14,103 nt of DNA from Ophryocystis elektroscirrha (taxonomy: Eukaryota; Apicomplexa; Conoidasida; Neogregarinorida; Ophryocystidae): assembly GCA_030141585.1 (NCBI GenBank), contig JAQIFP010000061.1:20001-34103 (forward strand), given 5' to 3'. The notes under the pieces are model-generated. The model saw nothing but the letters and a program-made list of their open reading frames with translations. It was not told where the DNA came from and made no database searches. The translations under genes and the position numbers were made by a program. Positions 1-10,458 of the stretch are shown here, piece by piece. Position 1 is the first letter of the stretch, and each line of letters begins with the position of its first letter.

Positions 1-56
1 ATTAGTAAATTAAACAATTAATTATTATTTCAGTAATATTTAATCATTAATGCAGT

Positions 57-78
57 TTAACTTATTATAAACAAAGAA
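57..78 (-). other. Possible alternative last exon of CLU
   Basis: Reading straight on, CLU ends with ENVIK and TAA at 108-110. That same site overlaps a GTAAAT donor at 111. Splicing to the acceptor AATCAG ending at 79 removes 33 bases, exactly the size of the local mini-introns, and gives an ending in NSLFIIS with a TAA at 57-59. The sequence cannot decide between the two. Confidence 0.3.
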
Positions 79-107
79 CTGATTCTATTTGTGCTAAGAG
101 TATAAAT

Positions 108-3100
108 TTACTTTATAACGTTTTCCTTGTCAGATATAGTGTCAGAGAATATATTGACCTTTTCTGCTAGATGTTCTTGTTGGTTTACATGGTCTATAAA
201 TTGTTGACTCATTTTCTGTTAAAGAATTTAAATTACAATCACCTTACGCAAACCAAATCATAATCTATTACAGACAATTTCATTTGGATAAACTTGGACA
301 CAATTATTCTTATTTGCTTGAGTCTATTTTTCCATTTTTGGTGAAAATGCGAAGAACAATATTTCTCTTTTACATTTGGGTTCAATATAACTATTTTATC
401 TGAACATAAAATTATATTATTACAATAAAAGGTAAAACTTTTAATATATATATGTTTATATATGCATACTTATTCATATATGATACTTTAATTTTATTAA
501 TTAATTTACTTACTTGAATCATTAATATATATATCTTCAAAACTAATGTGGCGTAAAAGCATTATTTGGCGTTGAAATGCTGTATCCATTAATTTGATTG
601 CAAAACCTATGTCTTCAATACTCAATTGATTCATAATGAAAGGACTGCAATCAATGGAATATAAATAATATGTATTATTGGGTCTCGTAGAGATATTGGC
701 TTCAATATTCATTATGGGACTTAGTATATTAGAGTAGATATTATCTTCTTTTATTTGCTTTATTATATTACAATTGTATTCCACATATCTAGTAAGGGAT
801 TTTATGTAGTAAGCAATAGACAGATTGTACAAACAACTTATGTATAGCTGGTTGTAGTATATCTTTAATTTCTGTAAATAAAATACAGCTGCACTTGTTG
901 ACTACACAGTAATCAATTATTTATACCTTTACCTTGATTACGTCGCTCAAATTTTCACACCTAATGTAAATGCACAAGTATTTAAATATGTGATACGTTA
1001 TGTAGTAATTTGAGCTCGAATTTATCTAAATTAATCCTTTTTCGAAAAATTATAATATTATATTATATCATTATTATAATAGCTAATTTTTATATCTTAT
1101 AGCACTGAGTATGATAACACGCATGGGTACAATCAATTTAAAATAACACAAGTATTACAGTTTCATATTTTTTGCTGAATAATATTATTTATTGATTTTA
1201 TTATTTATTTATTTATATTAGAATAATTTATTAGTATTAATAATTATATACTATATTAATTGTGTAAACTCTCATGCATTACTAATTATTAACCTTTCTT
1301 GGTTTATGGATAATAAATAGCACGTTTTAGCCATAAGCAGAAAGTTTAAATAATTTTGCGGTTGGGTTTTTATAGTATCAATGAAATTCAGGCAAAAAGC
1401 ATCAAAAGATTTAGAATTAAAGTTTTCTATGCACTGCAGAATTAAATCGTTAGTTAAAGACATGCATTATAAAGAAATACGGATACCGAGGATCGAACTC
1501 GGGATCTTCTGCGTGTGAAGCAGACGTCATAACCACTAGACCATATCCGCTATTATAATTTGCATACAATAACTATTCTATCTAAACTTGTATTCTATGA
1601 TTTACTTTGGCAAAAGTGAAAAGATTCATCAGCCACGTTGTATATTTGTTTGAATTACAAAGCTCAATTAAATTTGATGCGCTATATCCATTTTTTGACC
1701 GGTTGTTGAATATATTGTTCAGAACAAATGAACTGTATATTGCTTGTTTATAGAAAGGTGTTACAAATATAAAATATTTGGACAAGTTCTTATGTGAAAT
1801 TACAGAGGCTAACTTTATAGAAACATCAAAATCGCCTAATCAATACATTATCTGAGTATTTATTCTTTGAATTATTTATACTATTATTCAAAATAAATAT
1901 AAACAAACATAATTTAAACACGTTATAATGTAGATTTTTTTATGTAATATTACACGACTATAAACAATTCATTTAGCTGATTACTTTCTGAATTTGCAAA
2001 AACCATCGTTATTTATTATTTGTATTTGTTATAACGTGTATATATAAACAAAATCAACGGTTATAACAAAATAAAACATTCATATAAATGCATTTCACAA
2101 AAAAGATTATTGTCAAACTTTAAAAATATATGTATATAAATTTGTAATTTATTTATACATATTATCATTTATATAATTATATATATATATATATATATTA
2201 ATAATATAACTTTCTATATAATATAAATTGTTATGTATTACAAAGTGCTATATACAACCAAAAGGTGAATATAGCATTACCTGTCAATGTATTTACATCA
2301 ATAAGAAGACATAAAAGTCTCATAGATTCAGGTGACTCTTGTGTAACAAATGATATTAATGTATATAAAGCTATTGCTTTGGCTTCTTCATAACGAAAAT
2401 GATGGCAGTGAATTGTAGCCAACATGCAAGGAATATTTTCATATAAAATAAAATCTGACTGATATATGCTTAGAAGTAAATTGAACAAGATAGATAAATT
2501 TTCTACTAGGTTCGAATAATTGACGCACGTGTTAATATTATGACAATAATAACAGTTTTGATTTATACAAATTGGATTACAAGGTGTGAACTTTTCACAT
2601 ACGTGACCCAATAAACGAGAAATACTCCCGAAAAAAATAGGATTTTGTAAGGCATTATATACGTCTATGAAACTTAAATCTTTTTCTTCAAAAATATATT
2701 CTTTCTTATATTCATCACATTTTAATTCTTTTTGAATGTTAGATACATTTGAAGAGTTGTTATCAGATATATACCCATTATTATTTTCTTCTAAATTTTC
2801 TTTTTCTTCGTCTATTTCTTTCTCAATATTTTTGGCGTGTAAAAGAGGCTTTGACTTTGTGATGAGTGGACCCAAAGCCAGATCCATTAAATTATATCTT
2901 GTTTGGTTATAAGTGAATATATTGTTGAGACAGTAATTCCGTATATTTTTCAAGGGTTTTTTAGCATATACTTCTATAGGTGAACATATTTCGGTATAAG
3001 GAAAAAACCCATGGAAAAATTTAGCAAGTGTAGGCTTGTTCCATAAATCTTGTCTTGCTATATATCTTAATAATATTTTAATGTGAGGAAATGAATGGTA

Positions 3101-6100
3101 ATATTGGGTAAATTCTAGTATATTTGCAGATCTTGATGAAGAGTTGTTTATTGTGTTTTGGGATTCATCTAAAACTAAAGTCATATTACATTCAAGTTCC
3201 TCTTTAGATAAAGTCTCCTTTAAAAAATCTCGATAATAGTTATCCTCCGTTTGAAAGTTTGTAAGCGTAATTCTATCTTTTATTAATTGAAGTGAAATAT
3301 TCAAATGATGTTTTATTGCCTAAGAAAAAAAAAGACTTATTCAAACATTTATATACTTATTTAATAAAATATTATTATTCACACATTTATATATATTTCT
3401 GATAGACTAACTAATATTAAATACATTTTCAATAATAAAAATGAAACACAAACTATTTCATAACATTACATTTGCTTTTAACGTTGGTTAATGTACTCTT
3501 ATAGTTGAATAAGATGTATGAATTAGTTTAGCAATACATATGATAGAACATATTTCAGCTTAAAGTAAAATTATTTGTATTTATATGTAAAATAGTTATA
3601 TTGTTATAAATATATATTATAATTGAAATATATTGTTAATTATAGCGTAAACTATATAATAATATTAATTATGATAATAATAATAATAATTTTAATAATA
3701 ATAGTAATACTGTAATAATCTATAATCATATAATAATATATAATCATATAATAATATATAATATTATTATATATGATATAATATATGATAGTATATAATA
3801 CAAATTAAATTAAATAAAGAGTATTTATTATCATATATATTACATTAATCATTATATACTTGTCGACTTTGTCAAAAGCAAATTGTGGAATTCGGGTACA
3901 GTTACCATAACTTGTTATATCCCAGTAACTCAAACAAATTTGTTCAATATCGCTGAATATACTGCCAGAATAGGACATCAAATCGTTTACTACCTTCAAA
4001 ATTTCGCTGAATTCATTTTGTTTAATACATGTATTACTTTTGCAGATTTAGTAAAGATGATGAGTTATATGCGTCTGTTGCGTATATAATAATTCAATTT
4101 AATACCACTAGATTGTTTCGGGAATAACGTTTCATACAGATTGGGACGACAAATTTTTGTAAACCAATGTTTAAATGATCTAGCAAACATATCAGCGTGT
4201 AAAAGTTGCTGCACTTCGTCTGGTACTTTAAGTTGCAATATCATTGGTATAAATTTAACAGGTATTCCATATTTGTGAAGCGTTTTAGATATATCTGAAG
4301 AATCAACCCATACGACTTGTGCATTGTAAAGATCGCTGGCCAGTTTAGGCACTAAGTTTTGTTGTATACTTTTGAGAGCTAAGTAATTCGGTGAAGTGTA
4401 ATATAATGAATCGAGTGTTCCGACACGAACTCCAGCAACAATATAGTCTAATTATACCATTTATTTAAAAATTAGTTAATTATTTAAATTAATATATTTT
4501 TTATTAGTATTTTATTATTATTATAATAATTATTATTATTATTATTATTATTATTTATTATTTATTTATTGTATAACTTTACATCATATAATAAATTATA
4601 ATTTAAATTATAATTAAAATTTAAATGTATATATGAATTAATCGTGCAGTATAATCAATGAGTGCTCAAACATGCAGATATATGTAAATGAAATGATATA
4701 ATCAAAAAAAGAATTGCAATTATAGTTTAGCAAAATATAAATATTATGTTACATTAACATATGATATACAAAAGCGCATATATACAAGAATTAATTATTT
4801 GACTATATACACTATAACTACAATATTAAAGTAAAAAGATTACCTAGTTGTTTTTTTATCCCAGGATTGGTTATTGGAATATTTGGCTCGACGGTATCAT
4901 CAGAAATCTTTTTTACAAATTCATTTCCTGTAGCCTTATATGTAATATAATCCAAATAACTGAAGGCTAATTTTTGATACCAGTAAAGCGGTTTTTGATC
5001 TTTTTTCACCGTTTTTATATCAAACTGAGTATTTCGTATTATTGCTGCAGAATCTGAAAGCGGAATAATCGGTTTGTGTTTATGAGTTTCTGAATAATTG
5101 TATATTTCCGTTTTAATGACATGTTTGTAATTAGGAAAATTTGTAATCATTTCTACTTGCTCCGGTCTCATACGAAACAACTAAGCAAAAGTAAAAAAAA
5201 AAATATAATAATATAAATTTAATAAATATTCGTATACAAATTTATTCACTAAATAATATATAAAACATAAATTATATAATTTGAGTTTTATTATTATACA
5301 TCCTTTTATAAATATGTATTACTCATATTACATGTCACCTACCAAATCTCGAAATATTGGAGCGTTTAGTATCGGAATAACAAAAAGAGGAGGGAGGAGG
5401 TTCGAAAATCGAGGAAGCTTTATTAGATTATATCTTGATAAATAATAAATAGTAGACGAAGCTAAAGCAGTGTCATCTCCCAGTAACTTTCCAAAATCAG
5501 AATTCATGTTTTTAATCCAACTAAAAACTGTAGATTCCTTATACACATATAAAACTCAATATCCTTACCTGAGAGAATCCGCAGTTGTATAAAAGGGCTT
5601 TGATTTCTTGTATAAACATATTTTTATGCTGAGCAATATTAGAATTATTCATTTCTTTTTGAAAATCGTATATGTCTTCATAGGACACTATTGTCTCTAC
5701 AAAAAACGACAAGGTTGCATACTTCACTATTGCACACATTGGAGGACAAAAAACTAAGGAATTTCGACTAACGGCGTGTTCAAGGATTCTCTAACAATTT
5801 CATGCATAAAGAATATATAAGTCTAAGCAAGCAATAAGCTTTTTGGAAACATAAATATGTACATAAAAAGAAATAAAACTATTTTCATAATTAAATATAT
5901 ATATTAAAAAAGTTGATAATAAGCAATATAATTGTATAATAGTAATTTAAACTGTATATATATATACTAAGTAGATAAGTAGATTGTAATAATATCGCAA
6001 TATAAATTTATATTATAATTACTTTTTGAAGTTTAAGAGCAATTTTGTACACTTTATTTGCTTTTTTTGTTATAATGTCGTGTTCACTCCTATACTGTGT

Positions 6101-6734
6101 TGAATTCACCAAGTACGGGTGCCCTCCATTGATGAAAGTGATAACCATTCCATCTTTGATAAATGCTTGGTCTGTATAACAGCATATATATTTTCTTGAC
6201 AGAAATAATATGAGCAATAATATTTATGCGTATTTTTTTGTATAATTAATAGGGTTAAAATAGAATATTATTAAAAAAAATATGTCTACGTAGATACTTA
6301 AAACACATGTAAATATAGTTATTTTTATATGTTACACTTATATACTTCCTAATATACAAACTAATGTTATTAGTCGTAAATTTATGCTGACGGGTATCCC
6401 AATTCAGCTAAGTTTATAAGAAATTATATACACATATATACGAAGAGTGATTATTTCAATAATATACGCCAAATTATTATGTGATGCATACTTGATATAA
6501 ATACATAATATTCAAGTAGTATCAGATGTTCACAGACTTAGAAATCATACAAATAGTTGAATTAATTGTGAAAATCATTGTTAATATATAAATTATTAGA
6601 ATTAAGTCTATTGTATACACAAATTAAAAATTAAATATATGTAATTACTTAAACTACAGAAATTTATAGTTGATAGGTACAATAATCAATAGATCATCAA
6701 CTAATACAATATTCAGATATATATAATCATTATT

Positions 6735-6765
<31 letters not shown>

Positions 6766-7414
6766 ATAATTATTATAATATATAAATAAATATACATATA
6801 CATGTACATATATATATATATATATATAAGTATTTGTATATACTATATTTAAAAGTAAATACATTTATATAAAGTACATTAAATATCTACATTTAGGCGT
6901 AGGCATAGATTGAATCTATCCAGCTATTATTGTCATCTTCCACTACTTAAAACAATACAGTTAAAACTTTACCTTTATGAAAATAAGGCTGATAAAGACT
7001 CCAAAGTTGCGGATTAGTTTCTTGTGTTAACCGAGTCCTTTCATGAGGAGCTGTAAGAATCAATTCTAATACATTGAAACGAGCCGCATTATAAAAGCAA
7101 TGATATTCACTAGTAAACACTGGAAACAAGTATAACAATTACTTGAGTAATTCATAGGAAAATTCCTCATCATTTTTAAAAACGTGTTTTAATTTCCATA
7201 ATAAACGTTGAAACCAATTAGTGTTTTCTTCATGATCTTTATTGAGTTCTGATTTGATCTCATGATCGCAATATGCTTCATCCGATATGCATTTTAAATT
7301 TAACTGATTTAGTAAAAAATTTATCTAAATATTTACATTTTCATAGCTCTTTATCCCAGTTTGATTTTGAAGTTTTACGCAACTTTTTCGCAACTTTTCA
7401 AAAGTTTTAATCAT
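108..7414 (-). CDS. CLU: CLU (clustered mitochondria / Tif31-type) protein, 18 exons, complete
   Basis: Exons, 5' to 3': 7414-7337, 7303-7143, 7109-6973, 6171-6023, 5790-5569, 5537-5343, 5180-4844, 4447-4106, 4074-4038, 4006-3868, 3319-2281, 1835-1606, 1433-1294, 1174-1159, 1025-933, 901-514, 399-248, 215-108. All junctions are GT-AG and keep phase, giving about 1,320 residues, the usual CLU size. The first ATG follows an in-frame TAA. CLU-domain landmarks: NEYHC then DGMVITFINGG (residues 80-145, like family WNEEL...DGNVMAINPGE); VFCPPMCAIVKY (about 188-199, like the VVDYRG strand); RDLLFRMRP (about 312-320, like LDLFRTFP); LHKYGIPVKFIPM (about 483-495) and LLHADMFARSFKHW (about 508-521), like the LHxxGIN-RYLG and EMxAR signatures. 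A TPR-like tail follows (about 890-1230). Known role: CLU family proteins are cytosolic and affect mitochondrial distribution and binding of mRNAs for mitochondrial proteins. Oddities: the region before the CLU domain is only about 80 residues, where family members usually have more. There is an acidic, Asn-rich linker (about 763-806) and a Cys-rich insert (about 840-865). The 3868/3319 junction is the weakest. Confidence 0.88.
1159..1174 (-). other. 16-base micro-exon of CLU (exon 14)
   Basis: The upstream exon ends at 1294 in phase 2 (donor GTTAAT) and the downstream exon starts at 1025 in phase 0, so they cannot be joined directly. The 16 bases after the acceptor ATTCAG supply one base plus five codons (S)KKYET and end at a GTAATA donor, which repairs both phases. 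The joined protein then reads LSINQESKKYETINSSS, inside the TPR-like tail. This is inferred from phase and splice sites only. The reading frame would otherwise stop at 1272. Confidence 0.6.
1478..1550 (-). tRNA. tRNA-Val (anticodon CAC), inside a CLU intron
   Basis: A 73-base cloverleaf on the minus strand. The acceptor stem GCGGATA/TATCCGT pairs throughout with one G-U at the first pair. The D arm has the GG of its loop and an A-box-like TGGTCTAGTGG. The anticodon stem TCTGC/GCAGA is perfect and encloses TTCACAC, so the anticodon is CAC (reads GUG, Val). The T arm CCGAG/CTCGG encloses TTCGATC and forms the B box. No tRNA intron and no encoded CCA, as in eukaryotes. The base after the gene on its own strand starts TTTCTTT, so there is no clean T4 RNA polymerase III terminator. 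It lies in the 172-base CLU intron 1434-1605, on the same strand, 55 bases from the donor side and 44 from the acceptor side. Confidence 0.94.
2177..2198. repeat. (AT)n in CLU intron 11
   Basis: Short AT dinucleotide tract in the 445-base intron 1836-2280. The rest of that intron is AT-rich with no visible exon or RNA gene. Confidence 0.8.
3320..3867 (-). other. CLU intron 10 with an unresolved donor
   Basis: The exon to the right can end at 3868 with the unusual donor GTCGAC (phase 0), which joins cleanly to the strong acceptor TTCTTAG at 3320. It can instead end at 3860 with the better donor GTATAT, but that is phase 2 and does not match. A 16-base micro-exon after TCTATCAG (about 3402-3387), ending before GTGAAT, would restore phase if GTATAT is used. 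Either way the protein runs on smoothly from FAFDK to AIKHHL, and family spacing does not call for a large missing exon. The intron is otherwise low-complexity ATT/AAT and AT sequence. Confidence 0.5.
3660..3790. repeat. AAT-rich tract and 18-base tandem copies in CLU intron 10
   Basis: An (AAT)n run at about 3674-3690 is followed by two exact 18-base copies (3721-3738 and 3739-3756) built on TATAATCATATAATAATA. Partly self-complementary TATATGATATAAT sequence follows, so the block could form a hairpin. Confidence 0.75.
4511..4570. repeat. (ATT)n trinucleotide tract in CLU intron 7
   Basis: Imperfect run of ATT/TTA triplets inside the 396-base intron 4448-4843. No coding frame is affected. 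Confidence 0.85.
6172..6972 (-). other. CLU intron 3, 801 bases, longest in the window
   Basis: Donor GTAAAG at 6972 and acceptor TTATACAG at 6172 join exons in phase 1, forming an Asp codon. I see no credible exon inside. It carries two (AT)n tracts (about 6733-6765 and 6803-6829). One stretch at about 6388-6418 is less AT-rich than its surroundings, with no recognisable RNA gene. Confidence 0.7.
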
Positions 7415-7632
7415 AAAGGGAAATTATGTATGTCAAAATAAATGCAAACATAAACCGCAAAAAAATCAAAAATGTTTCAGATATGATAAAAAGGATAACT
7501 AAAACCTTCACTGTATGGAAGGTTTAAATGCGTTGTTTAGCAGACAAGCTTAAATTTTTGCGTTATAATATTTGTATTTATTAATTTGAGGTTTTTATCA
7601 ATATTATTAAAATGGAAGGGAGTTATTTATAT
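7415..7632 (-). promoter_or_regulatory. Spacer between ARV1 and CLU
   Basis: 218 bases hold the ARV1 3' flank and the CLU 5' flank. On the minus strand AATAAA lies at 7582-7577, about 50 bases after the ARV1 stop, a plausible poly(A) signal. No recognisable core promoter element is seen upstream of the CLU ATG. Confidence 0.35.
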
Positions 7633-8325
7633 TTATATTATTTGAAATATTTTGAATTGAGGAAAAATGCCTTGTATGTATCTCAAAATAACACACCTTA
7701 TTGCAAAACTACCGAAAACATAAGCAAAAACTCTAGCTTGCTGTGTGGGCGAAATTAGAACAGTTATACCCACAAAATTAGAATACAGATATAATATGGT
7801 CAGAAAAACGCGTAAGTAGGTATTTAAATTCCAGATGAAGAATATGTATATAGGCCATATAAATCTTGCAGAGATAGATATTACATGAACAAATTGAATA
7901 GATTGTTTGATATACGGTTTAACAAAGGCAAATAAACATAAAATATACGTTAAATGTTTAATAACAGAAAATAGTAAACTTTCCAATATTACGTTGCCGT
8001 TCATGTTGAAATTGTGTAACTCCAAGTTAATTGTTGTATCAAAGTACATAAGAATAAAGAAAGGTACTATAACTTTGATCAATGATAACTGTACGTCTTG
8101 GTAGACGTTACATATTAAATGTCGGTATATTTGTATTTTTTGTAATAGCAAGTCTATAGCTATATAATAGGAGTCAGAGTCTACATAATCATCCACGAAA
8201 CATTCGCATATTTGACATCTGTGTAATCTGATCACATTATCACCGTAGTTTGTATAAAGACGATCACAAGGAGTCATACACTCAATACAAACGTATCTTT
8301 TTTTACCCGACTCCTCTGGATTCAT
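7633..8325 (-). CDS. ARV1: ARV1-like ER lipid-homeostasis membrane protein
   Basis: A single exon of 230 residues starting at ATG 8325 and ending at TAA 7635-7633. The N-terminus is a good ARV1 homology domain: YVCIEC (Cys13, Cys16) and RCQIC (Cys37, Cys40) form the C-x2-C...C-x2-C zinc-binding set. They are followed by the acidic VDDYVDSD and by IDLLLQKIQIYRHLICN (about 57-73), close to the family IDLLL-K--AYRHLLFN signature. About five hydrophobic segments follow (roughly 81-95, 112-135, 145-165, 169-192, 198-216), as expected of an integral ER/Golgi protein. Known role: ARV1 supports sterol transport and lipid and GPI-anchor homeostasis at the ER. Length is in the lower family range. It has no introns, unlike its densely interrupted neighbours. 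It lies head to tail with the MED17-like gene upstream and CLU downstream. Confidence 0.9.
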   Translation of the reverse strand: MNPEESGKKRYVCIECMTPCDRLYTNYGDNVIRLHRCQICECFVDDYVDSDSYYIAIDLLLQKIQIYRHLICNVYQDVQLSLIKVIVPFFILMYFDTTINLELHNFNMNGNVILESLLFSVIKHLTYILCLFAFVKPYIKQSIQFVHVISISARFIWPIYIFFIWNLNTYLRVFLTILYLYSNFVGITVLISPTQQARVFAYVFGSFAIRCVILRYIQGIFPQFKIFQII

Positions 8326-8674
8326 GCCTATTCATTTCTTTAACAATTACCTAATTTTGTCTGTTTAAGAGTATTTTAAAGGTATGTTTCACTTAAATTA
8401 GCTGTATCTAAATCCGATACTGAAATTGTCAAATATATACTCACTGCTATTGGTATAAGAAGAATAGATTATACTATATATTTACTATATATGCATGTAT
8501 TTCAATAAAATGAATTATCATCTTATATTGACGCTTATTTGAATATATATGTAATAAGTGTTATACAGTTTAATTGCTTTTAAACTTATTAATTTAATAT
8601 TTCATGATAGTTAAATACACATATAAATAAACGTTTATATCAGAAAGTTTTGTATATATATATATATATATACG

Positions 8675-8707
<33 letters not shown>

Positions 8708-8715
8708 AGAAACTT
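8326..8715. other. Spacer between the MED17-like gene and ARV1
   Basis: 390 bases with no convincing coding exon. It holds the 3' flank of the MED17-like gene (stop at 8716) and the presumed ARV1 promoter. Next to the MED17-like stop lies the (AT)n tract 8653-8703. The part nearer ARV1 (8330-8470) is less repetitive. Confidence 0.7.
8653..8703. repeat. (TA)n just after the MED17-like stop codon
   Basis: About 51 bases of TA dinucleotides with one CG interruption at 8673-8674. It begins about 12 bases past the stop codon, so it would form most of the proximal 3' UTR. Confidence 0.9.
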
Positions 8716-9409
8716 CTAAGAATTTTTATACATTTGAGTAGATAAATAATTGTATAGCCATTCTATGAATTGAGGAAAAAGCCTTGCACCACAAGGTATT
8801 CTTAAGGGTGCGAGTATAGATTCAGGAGTATTAAAAGATATTTTAGGTATTTCAGTTTCTGAAAATTTCCAGGCAGATAGAAAATAATGTCTCAGCATTA
8901 TGGTAGCCAATGCTTCCACGGCTGTCAGTTTATTGCTCAGTTTCGTCATATTTATACCGTCAATATTTGCTAGATGGTGCAAGGCTTCATTTTCACTTCC
9001 TTCAATATAAGGTTTATAGTATATCCATATTTCAATATCGGCGTAAAAAAGCAAATCGGTTCCATTCTTATATATAGGCAGATTTTGCATAGCCAGTGCA
9101 AGGGAATCTGGCTCCCATCTTTCAACAGTGAATTGAAAGATTTGGTCGTCCGAACTTAATAAATCAAAGTCCTCGTATAAGTGTAAAAACATCTTGGCAT
9201 TATTTGCTACTTCTGAGTTACCATAGGCTATAGCATCAAAACTTGACTTCAGACGAGAAGCCTAAAAAGTTATACCGTATATAATCAAGAACATGTATTT
9301 TTAATTTAAGTAAACTTATTAAATATATAAAAAGTTTTAATACAATGAATTAGTCCAAATTTAAATACATTACTTTATCCATATACTTAGTGCTTTAACA
9401 AATAGTAAT

Positions 9410-9441
<32 letters not shown>

Positions 9442-10406
9442 TACCAAATATGTGTCATATATACAAATATTATAATTACTTGAGCTTGAAATATAAGATG
9501 AATCGCTCTGTCTATTAAATTCCATTGGGCTCTTTGAAGACGTTCGTGAATTTTTTTAGATTCAGGAAGCCAATTTGGATCCATTCCCATAACAGGAGGT
9601 TTCAAAGAGAATGAATTTAATTTTGTTTCAAGTGGGCATTCTTCCTTATCAATTGAAGTGACTAAAAACAATTTTAAATCAAGTAAAAATGCTTTTTACA
9701 TTGTCTAAAATAACTTGTTATAGAGCACTAAGTTCAATATCAATTAATATATCTTAATGTATATTTCAAATAACACACAGTATTTTTATAGTACTATAAC
9801 AAATATATTTGACGTATATATCTTATACATATGGCATCAAGTATTTAACTAATTGACTATATATACGAATCATCATATATCAGAAATTTTAATTAGATAT
9901 AATGTTTTAACTACCGTTGTTTATGCGCATAGGGACTATTTTCACCGATAGTAGAGAGTTGTTTTTTATATTGTGTACGGCATCTCCAACCCAATGTATT
10001 TGGATGCCAAGTTCTGTCAAATAATCTTACAATTAATTGACGTACCAGAATTTAAAGATACTTCCGATGAACCTGTAAAAAAAATTTGAGCCATTGCAGG
10101 AGCTGTTGGAGGAACGGAAGGAAGAGGTAGCCAACTTAAATATGGAGGGAAAACAGGTTTTGATTCTTCAAGAGAAAATTCTGGACGATCATAGCCCCAG
10201 CAATTAGGTGGCACTGTCATCAACTGTACTAAGATCTCTGCTCTATAAGGATAATCATCTCCTACAAATAAGAGAAGCAATTAAAACATTAGGTAATATT
10301 AAATAAATGAACGTATTTAATATTTACAAGTATAACAAATACATATATGTATATATATATATATATCCATATATATATAATTTTTGTATATATATTCTAT
10401 TATATT

Positions 10407-10458
<52 letters not shown>

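Noticed and set aside
1272..1463. Separate small gene starting at ATG 1463
   Set aside because: The coding-like part begins after the acceptor TTCTGCAG at 1434, in phase with the exon ending at 1606, and its stop is bypassed by a phase-consistent splice into later CLU exons. A stand-alone 63-residue gene is less likely, though not excluded.
3883..4089. Plus-strand 68-residue frame
   Set aside because: It is antisense to CLU exons 9 and 10, whose frame and splice phases fit the family.
7907..8104. Plus-strand 65-residue frame
   Set aside because: It is the shadow of the ARV1 coding strand.
8974..9159. Plus-strand 61-residue frame
   Set aside because: It is antisense to the last MED17-like exon and has no splice or start context of its own.
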